A DNA stretch of 64,000 nucleotides from assembly GCA_035535015.1 (NCBI GenBank), contig DATLQU010000016.1, forward strand, positions 61,884 to 125,883, written 5' to 3'. The notes under the pieces were generated by a model. The model made no database searches and was not told the DNA's origin. It worked only from the letters and a program-made list of their open reading frames with translations. The stretch is from Palsa-661 sp035535015 (GTDB lineage: Bacteria; Actinomycetota; Acidimicrobiia; Acidimicrobiales; UBA8190). Positions 18,014 to 26,537 of this stretch are shown here, piece after piece. The stretch's first letter is position 1. Each line of letters opens with the position of its first letter. Both the position numbers and the translations under genes were made by a program.

Positions 18014-18543
18014 TGGAGCCGAGGGAGAGGGCATACGACGCCCTTCCGTCGTCCTCGCCGGCACGGTGAAGCCGATCTTTCGAGGACGCGGCGCGAGGCC
18101 ATCTTGTCGTCGAGATCGGTGTCGGCGGTGATGACGGTGGCACCGGCATCGGTAAAGAGCCTCGAGCACAACGCACGGACTGCCTCCGTGGCGTAGCCCC
18201 GATCCCGGCTGGTGCTCCGAGGCCGTAACCGCCTCCGTGGCGTAGCCCCGATCCCGGCTGGTGCTCCGAGGCCGTAACCGATCTCCACGCGCCCGGACGC
18301 GTCAAGCCACACGAAGGCGCCGCAGTCGCTGATCACAAAGCCCGCGATGGTGATGAACTAGCCGGCGCCGGCGCCGGCCTCTGTCATCATGCGCATGGCG
18401 CCGAAGGTGTCGTCATGAGGCCAGCCCGTGGCGGCTAGGAGAGACGAAAGATCGCCGGCCATGACGGCTCGGGCGACATCCGCGGTGACGGGCTCGAGAC
18501 CCAGGTTGCGGGTGACGATGCGACGAGCCGCGGTCGCAACCAC
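17997..18543 (-). pseudogene. GNAT (RimJ/RimL-like) acetyltransferase, multiply broken
   Basis: Pieces in three frames join into one GNAT: LEPVTADVARAVMAGDLSSLL, then after an in-frame TAG (18358-18360) FITIAGFVISDCGAFVWL, VEIGYGL, then RSTSRDRGYATEAVRAL (acetyl-CoA motif), VITADTDLDDKMASRRVLE, and after another shift KIGFTVPART. Lesions seen: the TAG; one missing base after GYGL; a 49-bp tandem duplication at 18182-18279; one missing base after RRVLE. The missing base plus 49 extra bases equals +48, so the two cancel in frame. The gene cannot give a normal protein. Confidence 0.75.
18182..18279. repeat. perfect 49-bp tandem duplication inside the GNAT pseudogene
   Basis: Copy 1 is 18182-18230 and copy 2 is 18231-18279; the two are identical. 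The unit length is not a multiple of three. Each unit encodes the RGYATEA acetyl-CoA loop in one frame. It is a recent event judging by perfect identity, or an assembly artefact. Confidence 0.9.
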
Positions 18544-19130
18544 TAGGGATTGTGCTGCGGTGCCCGACACAGCCACCAGGTCGGTGGTCCCGAGGCGACG
18601 TGGATGTCGGTGACCTCGGAGAAACCCCGGCGTCCATAGAACTGACGATTGCGTTCCGTCGAGGTCTCCAGGCAGCAGGTCAGACCGTCGCTGTCCGCCC
18701 GTCCGAGAATGGGGGCGATCACCGCCGAGGCCAGTCCCTGACCGTGACGGTCGGGATGGGTGGCCAGCACCCCCAGGTACCAATAAGTCGTGGCGGGCCG
18801 AACCTTGTCGATGGCGCTCTCGTACTCGCTCAGCCGCTGCCAGGCGGCCTCACCCGCCACGGCTCGGTACGCCTTCCAGAGGCGTTCGGATTGAGAGGAG
18901 GGGACTTTTCCCGGCGGATCCCACATAGCCACCGAGGCCAGGTCATCGGTAACCCATACATGGCCGGAACCCACCCTGGTGTCGAAGAGGGCGCCGGCGA
19001 ATTGGGGAGCGAGCCGATCGTAGTCGTCACCACAGAGAAAGGACCAGGCCGGATCGTGGGCGAAGGCGGCGGCCACAGAGGCGATCACCCGCCCCCGATC
19101 CACGGTACGGGCCAATCGGACGCTTACCAT
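18543..19130 (-). CDS. GNAT-family N-acetyltransferase
   Basis: 195 aa. The acetyl-CoA binding motif A is VLATHPDRHGQGLASAVI (R/Q-x-x-G-x-G/A), followed by LETSTERNRQFYGRRGF, the usual beta-bulge and alpha-4 signature. N-terminal substrate region AAAFAHDPAWSFL is typical of a stand-alone actinobacterial GNAT. It lies immediately upstream of, and in line with, the broken GNAT, so the two may once have been an acetyltransferase pair. Substrate unknown. Confidence 0.87.
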   Translation of the reverse strand: MVSVRLARTVDRGRVIASVAAAFAHDPAWSFLCGDDYDRLAPQFAGALFDTRVGSGHVWVTDDLASVAMWDPPGKVPSSQSERLWKAYRAVAGEAAWQRLSEYESAIDKVRPATTYWYLGVLATHPDRHGQGLASAVIAPILGRADSDGLTCCLETSTERNRQFYGRRGFSEVTDIHVASGPPTWWLCRAPQHNP

Positions 19131-19325
19131 GAACGCACGCTACCTGTGGCGGCGAGACCTGAGATGCGGGCCAGCCTCGTCGAGGATCACGTGAGGGCGA
19201 AATCCGGGTTATGACGGTGGTCGGAGGGCGCAGGGACACGTGCCGGGCCAGCCGGTCGGCCTGGCGCCGGATGTCGGGAATGCCGTCGACTCGAACTCCG
19301 AGCCCCGTCGACACCATCTGACAAT

Positions 19326-19877
19326 GTGGATCCCCGGACCGCTGGAGTGTGGGCAGATCGCCGTTGGCGTCGACAACTGGGTGCCTTTTCGGCCGGGGCT
19401 TTCCTGGGCGGCCGGCTGGCGGCCCGACTCGGTCACCATCGTGGCCGTCTGCTCGTCGTCGGCGCCCTGGAAGCGTCCTTGGTGTCGGTGTCCGTGGTGT
19501 TCGTGGCCGCCGCCCGTGAGCCCGGAGCCGGTGCGACGCGCTACGTCCTTATCGTGGTCCTTAGCGTATCCATGGGTGCCCAGAACGCAGCGGCGCGGAA
19601 GCTGGCCATCGCTGATCTCACGACCACGGTGTTGACTCTCACCATCACCGGCATCTCGGCTGACAGCCGATGGGCGGGAGGTAGCGGCTCGAAGGCGGGA
19701 CGGCGCCTCGTCTCCGCCTCGTCGATGTTCGTCGGAGCACTCGTCGGTGCCCTGCTCGTCCTGAAGGTCAGTCGCGTCGCCGCCGTCATCGTGGGCTTAT
19801 CCGTCCTGGTCGCGATCGCCGTGATCTCCGAGCTCGTGTCCCGGTCCCGTCCGCCGTGGTCAGAGGCACCGACATAA
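19326..19877 (+). pseudogene. YoaK (DUF1275) membrane protein, N-terminally truncated
   Basis: 183 aa with GAFLGGRLAARLG, LIVVLSVSMGAQNAAARKLAIADLTTTVLTLTITGIS and two further hydrophobic stretches, all hallmarks of the YoaK/DUF1275 membrane family. The usual first TM and its VANMTGNVV block are missing, and no frame upstream restores them. A normal member is about 220-250 aa. The gene therefore looks truncated, and translation from GTG 19326 would give a protein lacking its first helices. Function of the family is unknown. Confidence 0.65.
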
Positions 19878-20315
19878 CGGAACGCTTGTCTCTCAACTCG
19901 TTTCGATGTATACGGACGGTCGGTCATGACCGAACCTTGCGCCGAGGATCCGGATTGGACGGCGCCGGTGTTGTTCAGCCGGTCGCCCACGATCGTTCCG
20001 GCAATGGTCGGCGCTGGGCGCCGGCCAGGACCACGTTTCCAAGGCCGCGGCAATCCTCGGAAGCGCCGGTTTCGGGTCGGTGTGTCGGTGCCGAAATGGC
20101 GCGAATCTTCGGCCTGAACCGCACCCCGTGCGAGACGGACAAAGCGGGCGGGATGGGGGCGGGCCATCCAGACACAGCGGCGCGCGGGCAGCCTCTACCC
20201 GTCGGTAAACCAACATCCGGACCAAGTTGACGCGAGATTGATCACTGGTCGGTGTCTTTGGAGGATTCCGACGTGGCAAGATGGAAAGCGGGGAATACCG
20301 GAGAAGGGGCGCAGA
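19878..20315. other. 438-bp stretch without a recognisable gene
   Basis: Open frames exist on both strands but none shows a family motif or a ribosome site. The right end must hold the promoter of the secreted protein that starts at 20316. Confidence 0.5.
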
Positions 20316-20975
20316 ATGAATAGACGAATTCTTGGCTGGGCCGTTGTCGCTGCCTTGGCGCTTACGGCCGTTGGAGCGGTGGTTAGTCCATCGGCTTGGG
20401 CTAGCAAGGGAATTCACAACTTTGGCGGCTACTCGGCTCCGGTAGTGGCAGCGGCCTCGGCCACTATTACGGTGCCGGCGGCGAACACCATCAGCTGCTC
20501 TTCGCCGAAGGCGGCCACCATTGATATGTGGGTGGCCCTTACCAGGGGTCAGTACGCGGCCAACGCGGGATTCAACGTCCAATGCGTACACGGATCGCCG
20601 ATCATGTTTCTATCGGGCGCCGCCGGCACTCTGTCGTTCCGGTTCCCAGTCTTCGCCGGAGACGTCATCTCGGTGACGGTATCGGAGTCCGCCGCCGCCA
20701 CGATCGTCACGGCGCAGGACATGACCACCACGGTCAGCGACTCGGCTAACTCCCTCGGCACCACGGCGACAACCCCGACGGTTGTCCAGTTCGGTGCGAC
20801 GGCGATCTCAAAGACGCTACCGGTGTTCGGGCCGGTCACGTACTCGTCAATAACGGTGGACGGAGCACCGATTGACTCATCGACCGTGACCTCTCGCAAC
20901 CTCACCAGGAGCCACCCACCGAACGTCCTTCCTGGTCCGCTGTCTTCGGGTTCGTTCACCCTGACCGAAACGTGA
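20316..20975 (+). CDS. secreted protein with a peptidase G1-like fold
   Basis: About 219 aa from ATG 20316, which follows GAGAAGG. Residues 1-30 form a signal peptide (MNRRILGWAVVAALALTAVGAVVSPSAWA). The mature part begins GIHNFGGYSAPVV, with ATITVPAANTISCSSP, MWVAL, VFAGDVISVTVSE and PTVVQFGATAI, an order like that of the G1 (eqolisin) glutamic peptidase sandwich. The catalytic Glu position appears to be Gln or absent, so peptidase activity is doubtful. It could be a binding protein with the same fold. Assignment is from pattern memory. Confidence 0.55.
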   Translation: MNRRILGWAVVAALALTAVGAVVSPSAWASKGIHNFGGYSAPVVAAASATITVPAANTISCSSPKAATIDMWVALTRGQYAANAGFNVQCVHGSPIMFLSGAAGTLSFRFPVFAGDVISVTVSESAAATIVTAQDMTTTVSDSANSLGTTATTPTVVQFGATAISKTLPVFGPVTYSSITVDGAPIDSSTVTSRNLTRSHPPNVLPGPLSSGSFTLTET

Positions 20976-21015
20976 CGAGCGAGCACTACCGTGAGTATGG
21001 GCCGGGAGGATGTGA

Positions 21016-21626
21016 GTGTCACAGGTCGTCCGTCGTAACGGAGAAGCGGCCGGCACCGGTCTCGGTAACCGCCCAGGCGACGAGGAGTGCGAGTTGCCGG
21101 GTTGGGTCCTTTCGGTTGAGCGCACCATCCCGGCGACTCCGGAGGAGACCTTTGCCGTTCTGACCGACACCACCCAGCACAGCGCCATCGACGGTCCGAG
21201 CATGCTCCCAGGCAAGACGTCCGAAGAGCCGCAGTGGCTCAGCTTGGGAGCCACGTTCGGACTGTCGACGAAGATGCCCCGGATGCCGTATTCGACTGTC
21301 AACCGGGTCGTCGAGTTCGAGCAGAACCGACCGATCGCGTGGCCGACGGGCCCGAGGGGAACCGTGGAGCGCTTCATCGCCGGTCGCATTTGGCGCTACG
21401 AGCTCGAGCCGGTCGAGGGCGGACTCTCGTGTGGGAGAGCTGGGCCATCATCCCGGATCACCAGGGCGCGCTGCTCAAGCTCGGTGACATCTACTGGCGG
21501 AGGACCGCCGGGACATGGAGCGAACGCTGGAACGACTCAGTCAACTGGCGTCGGGAATACCGAAGACAACGCCGGACTCGTCGCAGGACGGTGTGCCGAG
21601 CGGCTGGGTCAGTCGTTCAGGGCTGA
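21016..21626 (+). pseudogene. SRPBCC-family protein with two frameshifts
   Basis: The N-terminal part LPGWVLSVERTIPATPEETFAVLTD through GRIWRYELEPVEGG is in one frame. TLVWESWAIIPDHQGALLKLGDIYW continues in a second, and EDRRDMERTLERLSQLASG in a third. Each junction is fixed by adding one base (near 21423 and near 21497). Joined, it is a typical START-like SRPBCC protein of about 190 aa, a fold that binds hydrophobic ligands. It ends convergently inside the 3' end of the PhyH gene. Confidence 0.7.
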
Positions 21627-22562
21627 GAGCCAAGGGGAGAGATCGAGCTTCGGATAGAGCGTTCCGGTGGCCTCGATGAGACCTGTGGTCCAGATCGGAT
21701 GGCCGGGAGGAGGGAAGCCGAACAGTTCGAGCTCCCGGGGACGTGACCCTTCGACGAATCGGACCCAGTCTGGTGACGTCGAGCGCGATTGCGCATTGTG
21801 GTAGCCGATCCAGTCCTGACCGGCCGTCCGGAAGCTCACATTGAGCAGGAAGCGGGATCCACCGGGCTCGGTGAGATCCACAGCGCGGTGGAACACGTCG
21901 GATCGATAGGCAAGGAACGAGCCCCGGACTCCTACCGCTCCGAGCTCGTGCGCGTAAATCTCGGGGTCGCGGTCGGGCATGATGAGTGGAGTCGTGGTCG
22001 GTCGACCGATGGAATCCTGTACCGATGCGAGATGTGTCGGATTGCCTGTGGCGTTGACATCTGACAGGTAGAGAAATCCTTCGACATGCCACCACGGCGC
22101 TTCCGCCACGGCAGGTAACCAGGAATGGTTCCGGTCGGTATGCATGGGTTGCTCGTAGTTGGTGATGCCGGTGTACTTGGCCGAAATCCCTGTCTGATAG
22201 ATCCGGAGATCGGTCGTGGCCAGGGCACGCTCGATGAAATCGATCAGGTTGGGGTGAACGACCAACCGGTTGAGGCCACCGCTGCCGGCGAACGGGAATG
22301 AGGCCTGCCAGCGATGTTGGTCGTCACGAAATCCCGGACCTTCGTTCGGCCACACGAAACCGTGGTGAGGAGGCGGATGGCCGAGACGGCGCGCTGTCTC
22401 ACCTTCGGGGTCGGCATGATACTGCTCGGCCGTGGGGAACGCCTGGTGGACGTCGTCACGAACGGCGTCGATTTCGTCCGTTCCCACCAATCCATCGATG
22501 AGAACCCAGCCGTGGTCGCGCCAACATTCGACCTCGGCGTCGCTGGCTCGTCGTGCGCACAT
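21609..22562 (-). CDS. phytanoyl-CoA dioxygenase (PhyH) family protein
   Basis: 317-aa Fe(II)/2-oxoglutarate oxygenase. The metal site is MHTDRNH (His-x-Asp) and the distal His is in SDVFHRAVDL; the 2-oxoglutarate Arg is probably in GGSRFLLNVSF. It is complete and intact. The family hydroxylates lipid or natural-product substrates. A second PhyH copy at 47398 in this window lacks exactly this metal-binding core. Nothing in the flanks identifies a pathway. Confidence 0.87.
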   Translation of the reverse strand: MCARRASDAEVECWRDHGWVLIDGLVGTDEIDAVRDDVHQAFPTAEQYHADPEGETARRLGHPPPHHGFVWPNEGPGFRDDQHRWQASFPFAGSGGLNRLVVHPNLIDFIERALATTDLRIYQTGISAKYTGITNYEQPMHTDRNHSWLPAVAEAPWWHVEGFLYLSDVNATGNPTHLASVQDSIGRPTTTPLIMPDRDPEIYAHELGAVGVRGSFLAYRSDVFHRAVDLTEPGGSRFLLNVSFRTAGQDWIGYHNAQSRSTSPDWVRFVEGSRPRELELFGFPPPGHPIWTTGLIEATGTLYPKLDLSPWLSALND

Positions 22563-22571
22563 CTCCGCAGA

Positions 22572-23888
22572 TCAGGCGAAGATGGAAATGGTGTAACCCA
22601 CGATGAGCAACAACCCCGTGATCAGGTGCAGGGCGATGTTCGTCTGCATGGTGGGGATCAGTGCGTAAGTGTCGCCGTAGTGGTCCCGAAGTCCGCGCCA
22701 GACCCGCCACACCAGAGGAGCGGTGCCGAGGGCCAGCAGCGTCCACGCCGGCATGACCCCGGCACCGACTTCGGCGGCGATGCAGACGAATGCGGCCCCA
22801 GCGGTCACGGCGTACCCCATCCGCACGTGCGCCGGCGTCCAGCGGACGATGAGCGTGCACTTCCCGACTGCGGCGTCGCCGGCCCGATCTGGTACCTGGT
22901 TCACGTAGAGAACAAGGGCGATGAGAAGGGCGACGGGCAGTGAGGCGAGGAAGGGCTGCCAACTCCACCGCCCGGTACAGGCGAAGTAGGTCCCGACGGT
23001 CATGACCGGTCCGAAACCGAGGGCGGTCACGGGCTCGCCCAGACCTCGGTGGACGAGTCGGAGTGGGGGAGCGGAGTAGGCGAAGCTCAACCCGACGCCC
23101 ACCGCTCCGATGGCCAGGAGGGCCCACCCTCGCTCGGCCGCCAGGTACAGACCGATAGCTATGGCGGCGGCATAGAACGAGGCGCAGCCCAGCACCATGC
23201 TGCGCCGGTGGACGAGTCCGTATTGCAGGACCCGTGAGCCACCGCTGAAGGGTGTCGGGGTCAGATTGGCGGCATCCGCCCCGCTGGCGTCGTCGAACAG
23301 GTCATTGGCCATGTTCAGGCCCAAGTGGACGGCGACCGCGGCCAGAAGGGCGAGGACGAACCACAACGCATGGAAGCTGTTGTCGCGCCCGGCGATAACG
23401 CCGCCCAGACCAACGGGGATGAGGGTTGCCGTAAGAAAGGGCAGCCTGGTGGCGAGAAAGAATGTCCACCACGGCGACAGCCGGGGACGGGCGCCCACAT
23501 CATCGAGGTAGGTACGGCCCTCGGGGACACCGCGTTCGGCGTACTCGAAAAACGGGGTGTCGGCCTCGTCCCAACCGGCGGCCGTCCGTACGGCGATCCG
23601 GAGACCGGCACCGACCGGCGTGGCCCGACCCCAGAGATTGATGTACCGCCGTTCGTCGTATCCGACTCCCGGTTGCGGTCGGATGTGACTGAATGTCAGC
23701 TCCACTTCTTGATCTGCCGTGGGCCGGTAGTCGTGGCCGAGGGGGCCCACCTCAACCAGGCCGTCCGACGACGTTGTGAAGTCGACGGCAACATTGACCG
23801 GGTAGCCGTCGGGCCCGACGTAGGCCAGGACCGCGTGTGGATACGTCTGTGCCCTGGTTAGGGCGTCGGTGAGCTCGAGCTTGGCCAC
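22572..23888 (-). CDS. PPOX-like domain fused to UbiA-family prenyltransferase
   Basis: About 438 aa from GTG 23888, one base after the upstream stop. Residues 1-125 are a split-barrel domain (AVLAYVGPDGYPVNVAVDF, WGRATPVGAGLRI). Residues 140-438 are a membrane prenyltransferase: NMANDLFDDASGAD is the first Asp-rich motif, VPDRAGDAAVGKCTL the second, with about eight hydrophobic helices, most like MenA-type enzymes. The fusion of a flavin- or F420-binding fold to a quinone-type prenyltransferase suggests redox-linked lipid modification (inference). Confidence 0.85.
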   Translation of the reverse strand: MAKLELTDALTRAQTYPHAVLAYVGPDGYPVNVAVDFTTSSDGLVEVGPLGHDYRPTADQEVELTFSHIRPQPGVGYDERRYINLWGRATPVGAGLRIAVRTAAGWDEADTPFFEYAERGVPEGRTYLDDVGARPRLSPWWTFFLATRLPFLTATLIPVGLGGVIAGRDNSFHALWFVLALLAAVAVHLGLNMANDLFDDASGADAANLTPTPFSGGSRVLQYGLVHRRSMVLGCASFYAAAIAIGLYLAAERGWALLAIGAVGVGLSFAYSAPPLRLVHRGLGEPVTALGFGPVMTVGTYFACTGRWSWQPFLASLPVALLIALVLYVNQVPDRAGDAAVGKCTLIVRWTPAHVRMGYAVTAGAAFVCIAAEVGAGVMPAWTLLALGTAPLVWRVWRGLRDHYGDTYALIPTMQTNIALHLITGLLLIVGYTISIFA

Positions 23889-23889
23889 T

Positions 23890-24384
23890 TCAGGACACTC
23901 CGGCGAATTCGAAGACCCGGGCCGGCTGACTGGCCCGACCGTCTTCCCACCACAAGACGCGTCGCGGGGTGATCTCGATGACGGATCTCTCAAAGAACAG
24001 CGGGATACCGAATCGTTTCTTCAGGAAGAAGTCGATGGCCGGCTCTTTCGCCCGCCACTTCGGAAGGAGATCCTCCCACCCTTCGTGGAGGTCCTCTTCC
24101 ACCACTCGTGCGTCTCCCAAGATCGTGGCCCGGCTGAATGGCTCCACTGGCACCGCTACCGGGTCGGTAAGGGAGAAGCACACTTTCGGATTCGCCTTGA
24201 TGTGTCGCAACTTCCGTGAGAAGAGCACCGACGATGTCAGATAGATCAGGTTTCCGTCTGACAACGGGATGAGAGGGTAGGTCACAGGTCGGCCCGTTTG
24301 GTCAATCACGGTGAGCTCGCCGACGAGAGCAGCATCGAGAAGTGCGCGGACGGGGGACGGGAGAATCGGTTCCGTTGTGTTCAC
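23890..24384 (-). CDS. PPOX-class (pyridoxamine 5'-phosphate oxidase-like) protein
   Basis: 164-aa split-barrel protein: LVGELTVIDQTGRPVTYPLIPLSDGNLIYLTSS, FSRKLRHIKANPKVCFSL, and ATILGDARVVEED are standard PPOX/F420-dependent reductase blocks. It binds FMN, F420 or haem in relatives. It is one base upstream of the PPOX-UbiA fusion and surely co-expressed. Two PPOX domains in adjacent proteins suggest they work on or reduce the same prenylated product. Confidence 0.85.
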   Translation of the reverse strand: MNTTEPILPSPVRALLDAALVGELTVIDQTGRPVTYPLIPLSDGNLIYLTSSVLFSRKLRHIKANPKVCFSLTDPVAVPVEPFSRATILGDARVVEEDLHEGWEDLLPKWRAKEPAIDFFLKKRFGIPLFFERSVIEITPRRVLWWEDGRASQPARVFEFAGVS

Positions 24385-24623
24385 GCGAGGAAACGCTACA
24401 GGTCGTCAGTGGATTTGACCACCCGGCGCACAGGATGTCGACCCGGAGGTACCCGAGGCCGGCGGGTAAAATCGACGTGTACAGTGGTGATCGGTTGGCG
24501 AGTCCTCTCGGCGATGGCGTTGCATGAACAGCCGGTGGGAAGCGTCGTCTCAGTCCCCGGTTGGGCGCCGAGCAGGGTCGCCAGACCGAAGAGCCTCACA
24601 TGGCGCCGTTCGCAGCGAAGATC

Positions 24624-25967
24624 TCATGAAACGAGGTGTTGCCAGTGGGTGCCGTCGGTCGTCCGCCACAGACCAGCACCCACTTCGCACACCCATCCGT
24701 GGTCGGCGTCGACAAAGACCACATTGCCCGTCCCCCCGGCGATCAGTCCGGCCCGGGCCAGACCGGACACGGGAGTCCAGGTGCGTCCACCGTCCCTCGT
24801 CCGAAATACCCCAGACCGATCGGGAAAGATCCAGGCGTTCTCCGGAGTGAGAACAGCCAGGTTCTCGTGGCCGAGTGACAACGGAGAGACGTATCCGCCG
24901 GACGGAAGTCCGCCGGCGGCAGGCAGCGAGATGTTTCCGCTCAATACCGGCGCGTTGGCGGCGGCGGTGAGTGTCCAATGCTGACCCCCGTCATTCGATC
25001 GGTAGAGGGCTTTTGCCTGTGAGCCGGTGCTGGGCTGGGAACCGCACACCATCCAGAGATCGCTAGTCCCCGATGCGGCGATCTCCTGGCCGAAGTCGAA
25101 GTAGGTCGGGCAGGGGTCTGGTCGTGCTGTCCAGGTGTGCCCGCCGTCGGCCGTATAGGCCAGTTGTACCGGAGACGACCCTCCCGCTGTACGCGGCGGA
25201 GCAATAGAGAGCACATAGGCCCGGCGCGTCGTGATGCGGGCCAATTCGAGATCCTGGTCGGCAACGGACAACGTCGGTTCCTCCGAAACCGGAGGCGCCA
25301 CCTCCGTGACCTGCCACGTGGCCCCGTTGTCGAGCGAGACCTCCACGGTGGCGGGACAGGCGCCGGCCAGGGACGAGGAGTCCACCGGACAGCTCCCGAC
25401 CACGGCCCAGACATTCGACCCGATGGCGCTCACATCCGAGACGACCGGACCCACGCGCGCCTCGACCCAGGTGTGGCCGCCGTCGGAGGTGGTCCACAGA
25501 GGCACGGCACCCTGCGCCGACGGGGTGCCTCCCCACAGGTAACCGTGCACGGAGTCGACGAATTCGAGCTGCGCCGGCAGGCCGGCCGGGGGGGTGCCGT
25601 CAACGACCCGCCATGATTCGCCGCCATTGCCGGTGGCCGCCAGGACCGTATCCTGGCCGTGGAAGGCGAGGGCGAAACCGAGCTGGCCGGTGACGAAGAC
25701 GACGTCTGCCAAATTGACCAGGGGTACCAGCGTCCCGACGGCCACGGGCCCGACGCGGGAGTCGAAGGCAGTGAAGGCCTGCGTCGCCGGCTGGGACCGC
25801 GGCACGGCCACGCCGATAACGAGGCCAAGACCGAGGGTCACAACACCGACGACGGTGACGGCCGAATTGCTGCGCCGTCGCCGCAGACGGTTAGCCCGGG
25901 CGAGGACAGACCGGAACGTTCCGGTGGTGGCCCCGGGAGGAGACGGATCATCCAGATGCTCGAACAT
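24624..25967 (-). CDS. membrane-anchored BNR-repeat propeller, partner of the ECF sigma
   Basis: About 447 aa. A cytosolic N-terminal stretch of some 35 residues is followed by one TM helix (AVTVVGVVTLGLGLVIGVAV) and an external beta-propeller with repeated Asp-box motifs: TSDGGHTW, SLDNGATW, TADGGHTW, SNDGGQHW, TRDGGRTW. The layout is that of a divergent anti-sigma factor or sensor. ATG 25967 follows AAGGAG and overlaps the sigma gene by 20 bp. Binding of the sigma by the short N-terminus is inferred, since no ZAS motif is visible. Confidence 0.75.
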   Translation of the reverse strand: MFEHLDDPSPPGATTGTFRSVLARANRLRRRRSNSAVTVVGVVTLGLGLVIGVAVPRSQPATQAFTAFDSRVGPVAVGTLVPLVNLADVVFVTGQLGFALAFHGQDTVLAATGNGGESWRVVDGTPPAGLPAQLEFVDSVHGYLWGGTPSAQGAVPLWTTSDGGHTWVEARVGPVVSDVSAIGSNVWAVVGSCPVDSSSLAGACPATVEVSLDNGATWQVTEVAPPVSEEPTLSVADQDLELARITTRRAYVLSIAPPRTAGGSSPVQLAYTADGGHTWTARPDPCPTYFDFGQEIAASGTSDLWMVCGSQPSTGSQAKALYRSNDGGQHWTLTAAANAPVLSGNISLPAAGGLPSGGYVSPLSLGHENLAVLTPENAWIFPDRSGVFRTRDGGRTWTPVSGLARAGLIAGGTGNVVFVDADHGWVCEVGAGLWRTTDGTHWQHLVS

Positions 25968-26451
25968 CTTCTGCTCCTTTTGGGATCCCGACGTCAAGAT
26001 GGAGACGAAGGGCGGTCAGCCCGCGTGAGGCGTGGGACTTGACCGAACCGGCCGACACACCCAAGGCCTCGGCCACGTGGGATTCCGACCAGTCGGCCAG
26101 ATACCGCAACACGACTACTTCGCGTTGGCGGCGGGGTAAGCGGCGAAGGGCACGGGCGAGATCGATTCGCTCCGCCTGGTGGATGTCGACGAGTGAGAGC
26201 GGTTCGGCACCCAAGCTGGTCGAGCGCCGACGACGTCGATGGCGATCGATAGCCAAGTTGGTGGCGACGGTCACCACCCACCCCTGGGGCCGCTCGTGAA
26301 GTCGTGACCATCGCAGATGCGCGCGGGCCATGGTCTCCTGGGCCACGTCCTCGGCGTCTCCCCGATCGCCCAGGACCCGGAACGACACCCGATAGGCGAG
26401 GCCGTAGAGCGCCGGGAAAGCGTCCTCGAATCCCCCCACCGCCTGACTCAC
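25948..26451 (-). CDS. ECF sigma factor (SigE-like)
   Basis: 167 aa. Region 2: FPALYGLAYRVSFRVLGDRGDAEDVAQETMARAHLRW; region 4: LRRLPRRQREVVVLRYLADWSESHVAEALGVSAGSVKSHASRGL. The GTG start at 26451 is chosen because AGGAAGGG precedes it and the family begins here; an open frame to 27018 is non-coding. It directs RNA polymerase to a stress or envelope regulon. The overlapping membrane propeller gene is the likely controller of its activity. Confidence 0.88.
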   Translation of the reverse strand: MSQAVGGFEDAFPALYGLAYRVSFRVLGDRGDAEDVAQETMARAHLRWSRLHERPQGWVVTVATNLAIDRHRRRRRSTSLGAEPLSLVDIHQAERIDLARALRRLPRRQREVVVLRYLADWSESHVAEALGVSAGSVKSHASRGLTALRLHLDVGIPKGAEDVRASG

Positions 26452-26537
26452 GGCGTCGCCCTTCCTCAGCCCACGTCTGTGGGGTCTACCAGTTCCCACG
26501 ATCGGGGGCCCGGGTTGGTTGGCGCCGGACGGGTCGG

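Noticed and set aside
19893..20591. 232-codon minus frame
   Set aside because: Overlaps the signal-peptide gene and shows no family block; basic low-information sequence.
22572..24384. frameshift or misassembly behind the PPOX-UbiA fusion
   Set aside because: The two domains share one clean frame, the start GTG fits the one-base gap to the preceding gene, and both active motifs are intact.
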